NCBI GenBank assembly: GCA_030549955.1
Contig: JAUQQI010000157.1
Location: forward strand, 1-5,049
DNA: 5,049 nt
Source: Chloroflexota bacterium
GTDB taxonomy: Bacteria > Chloroflexota > Dehalococcoidia > JAUQQI01
Reading direction: 5' to 3'
Part shown: piece after piece, positions 1 through 5,049 of the stretch
How positions within the stretch are numbered: position 1 is the stretch's first letter
Layout: every line of letters starts with the position of its first letter
Position numbers and translations under genes: made by a program
The notes under the pieces: model-generated
What the model was told of the DNA's origin: nothing
Database searches by the model: none
What the model saw: only the letters and a program-made list of their open reading frames with translations

Positions 1-1088
1 CCCTGAGTTCTCTGGTCTATCCCGGTCTGCTCATCCCGTCGGGCCTGTTTGCCGACCGGTTTGGCCGCCGGCTGTTCGTCCTGCTGGGAACGGGCCTCTA
101 CGCCGTCTCCTTCGGCCTGCTCGCCGTCAGCCGTGAGCTTGCAGCCATCGCGGCCGCAATCATCCTTGGCGGGGTTTACTTCGGGACCACCTCGGCCGCC
201 TGGACCGCCCTTATCGCCAGCCGGGTGAACCCCGAGAGCCACAGCCGGGCCTTTACCCTCAATTCGGTGGGCTGGACGGGCGCTTCGGCCCTCGGAACCT
301 TCCTGGGCGGCCTGCCCGAATGGCTCTCGAGCCTCCTTGGACTCGACATCCTCGAAACCTACCGCTTCCTCTTCATGGGAGCCGCGGTTTTAGTTGCAGT
401 TGCCTGGCTGATGGTCTGGCCCGTCGCGGAGGACCCGGTTGTGGGCCGGCTTTCCGTACGGGGCCTGATTCCGTGGCGGTCCCGCCGTTTTCTGGTGCGC
501 TACGCCCTCGTCTCGGTCTGGACGGGGGCGGCCTATGGCCTGGCGATTCAGCTTCTGCCCCTCTGGTTTTACTTCAAGTTCGGCGTGGATGAGGGCCGGC
601 TTAGCGGCTGGTTTGCGCTGAGCAGCCTTGTGGCCTTTCCTACGGTCTACCTCGTCCCCTGGCTTACGGCCCGGGTTTCCCTTCAGCGGGTCCCGGTCGT
701 GGTCTGGACGGTTGGGGCCATGAGCCTGGTTGGGATGTCGCTGGCCCCGGACTACCGGCCCGCGGCCCTGATCTACCTCTTCCGAAGCTTCGTCATCTAC
801 CTGAACATGCCCGTCATCCAGACGTTCCTGATGGGCCGGGTCCCGCCTGCCGAGCGGGGTGCGGCCGCCGCCCTGAGCGAGGCCGTCTGGGCCCTGGGCG
901 CGACCATAACCCCGGCGGTGGCCGGCCGGCTCCTCGAAGCCGGCCTCTACCAGGCCCCGATGTGGGCGGCCGCGGCGTGCACCCTGATGGCCGCAGCCCT
1001 GTTTCAGGCCCTTTTAAGCTCCGAGCCGCCGGTCGCCGCGGCGTCCGCTACTGTTCAGCCGCGCAGTACGGGCAAACCTTCCACTTGA
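1..1088 (+). CDS. MFS transporter, 5'-truncated by the window edge
   Basis: This is a cytoplasmic-membrane transporter of the major facilitator superfamily; substrate and direction cannot be read. The reading frame is open from the left edge (first full codon at 3) and gives 361 visible residues. A GTG at 225 is in frame but internal, because family-specific sequence continues upstream of it. Residues 14-24 (GLFADRFGRRL) are a textbook MFS motif A, the loop between helices 2 and 3, so only helix 1 and part of helix 2 (roughly 40-60 residues) are missing. About ten hydrophobic segments follow, with a central charged loop near residues 138-165 separating helices 6 and 7. The equivalent loop in the second half (after helix 8) has lost the D-R-x-G-R pattern. 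The protein ends in a short Ser/Thr/Pro-rich cytosolic tail. Its last 41 bp overlap, convergently, the 3' end of the zinc-ribbon gene on the other strand. Promoter and operon partners lie outside the window. Family assignment is firm; function is unknown. Confidence 0.9.
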   Translation, partial: LSSLVYPGLLIPSGLFADRFGRRLFVLLGTGLYAVSFGLLAVSRELAAIAAAIILGGVYFGTTSAAWTALIASRVNPESHSRAFTLNSVGWTGASALGTFLGGLPEWLSSLLGLDILETYRFLFMGAAVLVAVAWLMVWPVAEDPVVGRLSVRGLIPWRSRRFLVRYALVSVWTGAAYGLAIQLLPLWFYFKFGVDEGRLSGWFALSSLVAFPTVYLVPWLTARVSLQRVPVVVWTVGAMSLVGMSLAPDYRPAALIYLFRSFVIYLNMPVIQTFLMGRVPPAERGAAAALSEAVWALGATITPAVAGRLLEAGLYQAPMWAAAACTLMAAALFQALLSSEPPVAAASATVQPRSTGKPST

Positions 1089-1467
1089 GGTTCAGGGCCC
1101 GGCCGCAGTGCAGGCACAGCTTGCGGATCTGGGTCTGACAATCCGGACAGAGCAGAAAGTCCCTTTCAAGGTGCCGCTTACAGGTCGGGCACGCCTCCTG
1201 GTCTTCGACCTCCCGCATCAGGGCCTCTTCGGCCAGGGACCGCTGGAACGCTTCGGCCAGGGACTCCGGGGGGCGAAGGAGAAAATAAACCAGGAGGCCG
1301 CCCGGCCCAAAAATCAACACGATGAGGGCCGACAGGACCTGAACGAACGGGTCCCGGCTCCGGAGCCGGATGTCCCGGTAAGTCCAGACCACCAGCGCAA
1401 GCCAGAAGGCCGCAATATACGCCCCCAGCAGGGCCAGGGCAAGCTGAACCAGAAAATCAAGACTCAT
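1048..1467 (-). CDS. Small membrane protein with two C-terminal zinc ribbons
   Basis: The 139-residue protein has two hydrophobic segments (about 4-29 and 42-64) joined by a basic loop (Y-R-D-I-R-L-R-S-R), then an acidic, probably helical linker (about 66-91). Two evenly built zinc ribbons follow: C93-C96/C107-C110 and C118-C121/C132-C135, both CxxC-10-CxxC. All eight cysteines are present, so two structural zinc ions are expected. The second hydrophobic segment, with its F-G-P-G-G-L-L-V-Y pattern, resembles the PLDc_N-type membrane anchor found next to unrelated domains. The ribbons probably face the cytosol and may bind protein or nucleic acid; no enzymatic residue is visible. The start is the ATG at 1467, with a GAGG Shine-Dalgarno at 1478-1475 (7 nt spacing). 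This ATG overlaps the stop of the upstream MFS gene as ATGA, so it is the last gene of the operon. The stop is TAG at 1050-1048. From memory, similar proteins are frequent in Chloroflexota and lack an assigned function. Confidence 0.88.
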   Translation of the reverse strand: MSLDFLVQLALALLGAYIAAFWLALVVWTYRDIRLRSRDPFVQVLSALIVLIFGPGGLLVYFLLRPPESLAEAFQRSLAEEALMREVEDQEACPTCKRHLERDFLLCPDCQTQIRKLCLHCGRALNLKWKVCPYCAAEQ

Positions 1468-2705
1468 TTTTCGGCCTCGCCGGTGGGTCGCTTTCCGGCC
1501 GGACGCCGCAGGCTTTCAACAGCGAGCAACCCGAACGCCGCCGTCCCAAGACCCCGGAAGACCAGCGCCGCCAGCAGGGCGGCGTCGACCCCGACCAGGT
1601 CGCTGATGACCCCGAGCAGCGGCGGCCCGGCAACCAGCCCAACGTCCGCCAGGGTCCGGTAAAGGGCCAGGGCCAGGCTCAGCAGGCCGGAGGCGGCGAT
1701 ATCCGATACGTACGCCGCCGAGGCCGGGCCGCTCAGGCCCGAGCCCAACCCCAGCAACAGGCTACCGGCCCAGAACTGGACCGGTGAGCCCTCGATTGAT
1801 AGCAGAAAGAGGCCGACGGTGTCCAGCAGACTTCCAGGCACGATGGACGCCTTCCGACCCAGCCGGTCGGAGATGAGCCCGCCGACCGGGATTGTCAGCA
1901 GGTTCATCGCGGCGATCGCGCCGAAGAGGATGCCGAGCTGGGCCGGATTCAACCCGAAGCGGTCCCGGCCCACCACGGGCAGGAGGGTCTGCTGGACCCC
2001 ACCCCGGGTAAAGAAGACGCCGAAAGCAATCAGGCCTACCAGGACAAAGTTCCGGTTTCGAAGCAGCCGGGTTATGCTCCCGGCCCGACTTTCAGCCCCG
2101 GCGACCCGGCCATCCGCGGCTGAGGGCGGCCGGGATTCCGGGACGTAAAGAAAGACCCAGAGGGCCGCGGCTGAGCTCGCCAGGCCGATGGCAAAAAAGG
2201 GCGCCCGCAGGCCGAGGAAATCGGCGAGAAACCCGCCCGGGATTGGGCCCAGGGTGATGCCGAGTAAAAAGCAACTCTGGTAAACGCTCATATACCGGCC
2301 CCGGGTCGCCGGCGTGCTCACGTCGGCCACGTAGGTAAGGGCCGACGTAATGAAAAGGGCCGACCCGACGCCGCTCAGCATCCGCGCCCCAACCAGGTGC
2401 TCAAAGCTCCCGGCCAAACCGGACAGGATGCCCCCAAGGGTTGAGATGAGGGCTCCGAGAAAGAGGACCCGACGCCGGCCGAGCTGACCGGCCAGGACCC
2501 CGGCCGGCAGATTGGCCAGCAGCCGGGCGATGCCGAAGCCGGCGACCAGCAGGCCGACCAGGGAAAGGGATACCCCAAAGCCCTGAGCGTAGAGGGGCAG
2601 GACCGGGCTCACGATGCCGTGGGAGAGGGTCATCAGGGCCGTGGCGACCCCAAGTCCCAGCACCCGCAGAAAGGTCGGGTCGAAACTCCCCGGTCCGACC
2701 TTCAA
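1464..2705 (-). CDS. MFS transporter, probable DHA1-type proton antiporter
   Basis: A complete 413-residue, 12-helix membrane transporter, the usual length for the family. Visible signatures in order: first-half motif A around residues 67-79 (PAGVLAGQLGRRR, in which the usual Asp is Gln); motif B in helix 4 (R108, G112, G114); motif C in helix 5 (G149 to G158, L-G-P-I-P-G-G), the signature of H+-coupled antiporters of the drug:H+ type; a charged central loop (about 190-216); and a well-kept second motif A at 275-285 (GGLISDRLGRK). Motif C makes efflux more likely than uptake; the substrate is unknown. The start is a TTG at 2705 that overlaps the TGA of the upstream hydrolase gene (TTGA). No well-spaced Shine-Dalgarno precedes it, so reinitiation after the upstream stop is likely. 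A GTG at 2663 is the alternative start. The helix 10-11 loop reads A-A-S-G-L-L-S (337-343), where relatives usually carry a charged P-E-x-R-G turn. The 3' end overlaps the zinc-ribbon gene by 4 nt. Confidence 0.9.
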   Translation of the reverse strand: MKVGPGSFDPTFLRVLGLGVATALMTLSHGIVSPVLPLYAQGFGVSLSLVGLLVAGFGIARLLANLPAGVLAGQLGRRRVLFLGALISTLGGILSGLAGSFEHLVGARMLSGVGSALFITSALTYVADVSTPATRGRYMSVYQSCFLLGITLGPIPGGFLADFLGLRAPFFAIGLASSAAALWVFLYVPESRPPSAADGRVAGAESRAGSITRLLRNRNFVLVGLIAFGVFFTRGGVQQTLLPVVGRDRFGLNPAQLGILFGAIAAMNLLTIPVGGLISDRLGRKASIVPGSLLDTVGLFLLSIEGSPVQFWAGSLLLGLGSGLSGPASAAYVSDIAASGLLSLALALYRTLADVGLVAGPPLLGVISDLVGVDAALLAALVFRGLGTAAFGLLAVESLRRPAGKRPTGEAEK

Positions 2706-3622
2706 CTTCCGAGCATGCCCTGGGCAACCAGGATTTGCCGCACAATCTCCAGATGAAAACTAACCCGGCGGCTCAGCGGAAGCTGGGTTGATGTCTCAAC
2801 AAGGACCGTGATGAGCGGGTCGTAAGTTCGGGCGAGCATGTTCGTGCTGGTCCCGCCGTAACCTCCCTGACGTTGACTCGGAAGGGGCGTCGGCGGACAG
2901 TTCGGGGGCGGCAGGGGGCCGGGGCGGCCGAATACGAGCAGGGTAAACTGCTCCTTTCCGGTCAGCCGCGCGTTCAGCCCCTCAACAATCGGGCCGAGCA
3001 GTTCGATAGCCTGGGACTTGTTCGTAACCGCGACCGTCTGGCCCAGAAATGCCGTGCTCGGGCAGACCCGATCCTGGTAAAATCCCCAGGATTCGTGCAG
3101 GTCAACAAAGACCTGCACCCGGTACTCGCCGACCAGCCGGGTTATCTCCCAGGCGAGCCGCTCCATCGGCAACCCGTCCGGCCGGCCGGGATAAAGGCGG
3201 TTCAGGTCGCCCAGCTCGGGGAAGGTCCGGACGAAGTGGCCGATGGCAACGGTATTTGCCCGGGGAATAACCAGAAGCCGCCCCCGGTCCGGCACGAGGC
3301 TGGCCAGCTGCTCGGCGGCCGTCCAGCCAGCGGGTTCGTTGCCGTGGGCACCGCCAACCACCATCACGGCCGGGCCGGGTTCGGGGCCGGTGTTGATGTA
3401 GAGGGGAGTTTCGTAAGCCTCGCCGGGCAGTAACGGCCGGACTTCGGTCCCCGGCTCCCACCGAACGACTTCCGGCCCGGGGGTCGGGGCCGCGGCCAGG
3501 GTGGGTTCGGACGCCGGTCCGGGATTGTCGGAACCGGCCGGTGACGGCTCGTCGGCAACGGCCGGCAGGGTCGCAAAGAGGACGGCTGCCGCCAGGAGGG
3601 CCAGTAAAAGGCGAGATGCCAT
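2702..3622 (-). CDS. Secreted M14 / AstE-AspA-type zinc carboxypeptidase or deacylase
   Basis: Predicted exported zinc hydrolase of 306 residues, related to succinylglutamate desuccinylase/aspartoacylase and M14 carboxypeptidases, which cleave C-terminal amino acids or N-acyl amide bonds. Residues 1-23 form a signal peptide (Arg4, Leu/Ala-rich core, A-V-A before D24). A Pro/Ala-rich linker runs to about 50. The zinc site is H93-G-N-E96 and H176 (in V-D-L-H-E). D139-L-N-R142 followed by Y-P-G matches the family's DLNR-x-F-P-G motif, and E276 (V-E-T-S) is the likely catalytic Glu. A Pro-rich insert spans about 232-256. The mature protein has only two cysteines (C187, C242), which could form a disulfide. 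An in-frame ATG at 3634 adds four residues (MILV); 3622 is preferred because it gives a better signal peptide and fits the promoter. The frame stays open upstream to 4039, but that part is antisense to the dehydrogenase. It is the first operon gene; its TGA overlaps the TTG of the MFS gene. The natural substrate is not known. Confidence 0.85.
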   Translation of the reverse strand: MASRLLLALLAAAVLFATLPAVADEPSPAGSDNPGPASEPTLAAAPTPGPEVVRWEPGTEVRPLLPGEAYETPLYINTGPEPGPAVMVVGGAHGNEPAGWTAAEQLASLVPDRGRLLVIPRANTVAIGHFVRTFPELGDLNRLYPGRPDGLPMERLAWEITRLVGEYRVQVFVDLHESWGFYQDRVCPSTAFLGQTVAVTNKSQAIELLGPIVEGLNARLTGKEQFTLLVFGRPGPLPPPNCPPTPLPSQRQGGYGGTSTNMLARTYDPLITVLVETSTQLPLSRRVSFHLEIVRQILVAQGMLGS

Positions 3623-3629
3623 CACCAGA

Positions 3630-3659
3630 ATCATAAAGTTTCCGAAGGGGGTCGGACAA
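3630..3659 (-). promoter_or_regulatory. Sigma70-type promoter of the minus-strand operon, probably leaderless
   Basis: On the minus strand there is a -35 hexamer TTGTCC (3659-3654, 4 of 6 matches to TTGACA), an 18-bp spacer and a -10 hexamer TATGAT (3635-3630, 5 of 6 matches). Seven bases separate the -10 from the ATG at 3622, so transcription should start at or next to the A of that ATG, giving a leaderless mRNA. No Shine-Dalgarno precedes 3622, which fits. The promoter fills the only intergenic gap in the window, and the ATG at 3634 lies inside its -10 box. The hexamers are seen directly; promoter activity is inferred. Confidence 0.55.
3644..3651 (+). promoter_or_regulatory. Shine-Dalgarno-like site of the Ldh_2-family gene
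   Basis: GAAGGGGG lies 10 nt before the ATG at 3662. Spacing is slightly long and complementarity to the 16S tail is only partial, but it is the sole purine-rich stretch before this start and supports it. It falls within the -10/-35 spacer of the opposing operon promoter, so the two control regions overlap physically. Confidence 0.4.
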
Positions 3660-3661
3660 CT

Positions 3662-4747
3662 ATGACCACAACCGGTCCACAGGCCCGAATAGTCCGGGTC
3701 GCCGCCGAGCGGCTGCGGGTATTCTGCCGAACCGCCCTGGAGCGGGTCGGCCTCTCGGAGGCCGATGCCGACCTGGTGGCCGATACCCTTGTCGAGGCCG
3801 ACCTGCGGGGAGTGCACTCCCACGGGCTGATTCTGCTTGTCCGCTACTGCCGCGGCCTTCTGAAGGGTTACGTTAACCCCAGGCCCCAGGTGCGGGTTGA
3901 GGCCCGGACCGGCGCCACTGCCCGCATCAACGGGGATAACGGCCTCGGCCAGATCCCGTCGGTCAAGGCGATGGACCTGGCCATCGAACTCGCCGAGACT
4001 TACGGGATCGGGACGGTCGTGGTCTACAACAGCAACCATTTCGGGGCCGCGGCCTACTACGCGATGCGGGCCCTGCCCCGGCGGATGGTCGGCTTTGCCA
4101 CGACCAACGCCCCGCCGGTGATGCCCCTCTTCGGGGGTCGGGACCCGGTCGTCGGCAACAATCCCCTCGCCTGGGCAATCCCGGCCGGGAAAGAGCCGCC
4201 CATTGTCCTGGATATGGCCTGTTCGGCCTCATCCCGGGGCAAGATCCGGGTCCTCGCTCAGCGGGGCGAGCCCATCCCGCCGGGCTGGGCCCTGGATGCG
4301 GAGGGCCTGCCGACCACCGACCCGCTGGCGGCCCTCGGCGGGGTGATGCTCCCGGCCGGCGGCTATAAGGGGGCCGGCCTGGCGGTCGTGATGGAGGCCC
4401 TGGCTGGGGGCCTGAGCGGGGCCCGCTTCGGCTTCGAAATCGATACCCACACGGTCCACGCCGGGGACCCCCAGGACTCGTGGCAGGTCGGGCACCTCTT
4501 CCAGGCGGTCCGCATTGAAAGCTTTATGCCCTTTGAGGAGTTCTCAGCCCGGATGGACCGCCTCATCCGGTACCTGCGTTCCTGCCGGCCGGCACCCGGC
4601 CATGAGCGGGTCTATCTCCCCGGCGAGATTGAGTACCTGCACCGGGCCGATGCGGTGGCCAACGGGATCCCCTTTGAAGAATCAGACCTGCACTGGGCAA
4701 AGGTTGTCGCCGAGGAGTTGGGAATCGAGCCCCTGAAGGTCGGCTAA
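3662..4747 (+). CDS. NAD(P)-dependent malate/L-lactate/ureidoglycolate dehydrogenase family (Ldh_2) oxidoreductase
   Basis: A cytosolic dehydrogenase that interconverts a 2-hydroxy acid and a 2-oxo acid with NAD(P)H. This fold is distinct from classical Rossmann malate and lactate dehydrogenases. At 361 residues it is full length. Landmarks in order: the N-terminal helical part with E45-A-D-L-R-G and S53-H54-G55, whose His is the family's likely catalytic residue; N123-S-N-H126-F-G; T148-N-A-P-P; G165-N-N-P168; V182-L-D-M-A; G193-K-I; P206-P-G-W-A-L-D; P217-T-T-D-P; G233-G-Y-K-G237, part of the cofactor-binding region; V276-G-H; and V317-Y-L-P-G-E near the C-terminus. No expected block is missing. 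The ATG at 3662 is chosen because the family N-terminus (I-V-R-V-x-A-E-R-L) begins just after it and no better start exists. It is divergent from the hydrolase operon. Its TAA overlaps the TAG of the convergent acetyltransferase gene. Members differ in substrate (malate, lactate, ureidoglycolate, diketogulonate, sulfolactate), and the choice cannot be made here. Confidence 0.92.
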   Translation: MTTTGPQARIVRVAAERLRVFCRTALERVGLSEADADLVADTLVEADLRGVHSHGLILLVRYCRGLLKGYVNPRPQVRVEARTGATARINGDNGLGQIPSVKAMDLAIELAETYGIGTVVVYNSNHFGAAAYYAMRALPRRMVGFATTNAPPVMPLFGGRDPVVGNNPLAWAIPAGKEPPIVLDMACSASSRGKIRVLAQRGEPIPPGWALDAEGLPTTDPLAALGGVMLPAGGYKGAGLAVVMEALAGGLSGARFGFEIDTHTVHAGDPQDSWQVGHLFQAVRIESFMPFEEFSARMDRLIRYLRSCRPAPGHERVYLPGEIEYLHRADAVANGIPFEESDLHWAKVVAEELGIEPLKVG

Positions 4748-5049
4748 TCGGGTCGCCGGACCCGGGCCATCTGGTAGGCGTCGACGAATTTGCCGTCCCG
4801 GTAACCGAAGGCGGTGGCTGTTCCCTCGACGACAAAGCCAAACTTTTTGTCGCGCCGGACGGCCGGCTCGTTGTCGACCCAGACCGTAAGCTCGACCCTG
4901 AGGATATTCAGCCAGTTATCGGCCAGGTCGAGGGCGGCCACCATCAGGGCCGTGCCGACGCCCTTCCCCTGCCAGTCGTCCCGGACGGCCATCACCAGCT
5001 CGGCGACGTGGCGGCGCCGGGGAAAGTTCGGGAACGTCTGAAGCGGCAG
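4744..5049 (-). CDS. GNAT family N-acetyltransferase, C-terminal part
   Basis: The 3' portion (101 residues visible, stop TAG at 4746-4744) of an acetyl-CoA-dependent N-acetyltransferase. The gene enters from the right edge; a GTG at 4995 is internal, because conserved sequence (R-R-R-H-V-A-E-L) lies upstream of it. Motif A is clear: beta-4 A-E-L-V-M-A-V, then the acetyl-CoA pyrophosphate loop Q27-G-K-G30-V-G32 and the following helix. It continues with D-L-A-D-N-W-L, then the beta-5 strand V-E-L-T-V-W, D59-N-E-P-A, and K-F-G-F-V-V-E-G. The tail R-D-G-K-F-V-D-A-Y-Q-M-A-R is typical of amino-acid/small-amine acetyltransferases of about 165-180 residues, so roughly 65-80 residues are missing. 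Position 67 is Asp (GAC), where relatives commonly have the general-acid Tyr (A-x-x-L-Y-x-K-x-G-F). That may reduce or change activity. The stop overlaps the dehydrogenase stop convergently by 4 bp. The substrate is unknown. Confidence 0.87.
   Translation of the reverse strand: MPLQTFPNFPRRRHVAELVMAVRDDWQGKGVGTALMVAALDLADNWLNILRVELTVWVDNEPAVRRDKKFGFVVEGTATAFGYRDGKFVDAYQMARVRRPD
4749..4764. terminator. Small perfect inverted repeat after the dehydrogenase stop; possible weak bidirectional terminator
   Basis: CGGGTC (4749-4754), loop GCCG, GACCCG (4759-4764) form a perfect 6-bp GC-rich stem with a 4-nt loop, starting 2 nt after the dehydrogenase TAA. No T-tract follows on either strand, so it is not a classical intrinsic terminator. 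It also encodes the last residues of the convergent acetyltransferase. In a GC-rich sequence such repeats arise by chance; only its position at the convergent junction argues for a role. Confidence 0.25.

Noticed and set aside
1034..1043. Perfect palindrome CGCCGCGGCG near the end of the zinc-ribbon gene
   Set aside because: It has no loop and no T-tract, lies within the transporter coding tail, and is expected by chance at this GC content.
1108..1662. 184-residue + strand open frame
   Set aside because: It lies opposite the zinc-ribbon gene and the MFS C-terminus, both with clear family motifs; its own translation has no recognisable domain. Typical GC-rich shadow frame.
2873..3433. 186-residue + strand open frame
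   Set aside because: Antisense to the zinc hydrolase, including its zinc-binding motifs; no domain of its own.
3634..3639. TAAAGT as a -10 box for the dehydrogenase on +
   Set aside because: Only 4 of 6 matches, no acceptable -35 at 16-18 bp upstream, and the inferred start would cut into the Shine-Dalgarno-like site.
3102..3659. 185-residue minus-strand frame overlapping the hydrolase
   Set aside because: It is an alternative frame of the same strand, Arg/Pro/Gly-rich, with no domain; the hydrolase frame carries the motifs.
3623..4039. N-terminal extension of the hydrolase frame back to an ATG at 4039
   Set aside because: It is antisense to strongly conserved Ldh_2-family sequence, is low-complexity in composition, and precedes a clear signal peptide, which must be N-terminal.
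1..5049. Defence island, CRISPR, transposon or RNA gene
   Set aside because: No direct-repeat array, transposase motif, terminal inverted repeats, tRNA-like cloverleaf or rRNA sequence was seen; coding sequence fills nearly all of the window.

Overview
The window is a GC-rich, very compact bacterial segment with six protein-coding genes and almost no intergenic DNA. No RNA gene, CRISPR array, insertion sequence or long repeat was found. The best lineage clue is the small double-zinc-ribbon membrane protein at 1048-1467. From memory, its layout (two membrane helices, an R-P-P/R-E-[ST]-L-A-E-A stretch, two CxxC-10-CxxC ribbons at the C-terminus) is common in Chloroflexota, particularly Anaerolineae-like genomes. 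I therefore favour an uncultured or thermophilic Chloroflexota-type organism, but this is an inference from recall, not a search result.

Layout, left to right. (1) The 3' part of a major facilitator superfamily (MFS) transporter runs on the + strand from the left edge to 1088; its start lies outside the window. (2) A three-gene minus-strand operon follows (3622 down to 1048). In transcription order it holds a secreted M14/AstE-AspA-type zinc hydrolase, a 12-helix MFS transporter with the antiporter motif, and the double-zinc-ribbon membrane protein. Both internal junctions are 4-nt stop/start overlaps (TTGA and ATGA), so translation is probably coupled. (3) Divergent from the operon, with only 27-39 bp between start codons, is a full-length NAD(P)-dependent dehydrogenase of the malate/L-lactate/ureidoglycolate (Ldh_2) family at 3662-4747. 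(4) A GNAT acetyltransferase enters from the right edge on the minus strand and ends at 4744; its stop codon overlaps the dehydrogenase stop.

Regulation. The only real intergenic gap (about 3635-3661) holds a good sigma70-type promoter for the minus-strand operon, TTGTCC-18 bp-TATGAT. Its expected start site falls on, or next to, the ATG at 3622, which predicts a leaderless mRNA for the zinc hydrolase. The dehydrogenase instead has a purine-rich Shine-Dalgarno-like sequence 10 nt before its ATG. The convergent gene pairs overlap by 41 bp (1048-1088) and 4 bp (4744-4747). The second junction has a small perfect hairpin just after the dehydrogenase stop.

How the genes may work together. The operon pairs an exported zinc deacylase/peptidase with a probable proton-coupled exporter, so handling of an extracytoplasmic acylated or peptide-like compound is possible, but no substrate can be read from the sequence. 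The flanking dehydrogenase and acetyltransferase look like ordinary metabolic genes. I found no clear evidence of a new defence, mobile or biosynthetic system. The most interesting points are the leaderless promoter, the coupled operon with an uncharacterised zinc-ribbon membrane protein, and an acetyltransferase with Asp where the family often has its Tyr.
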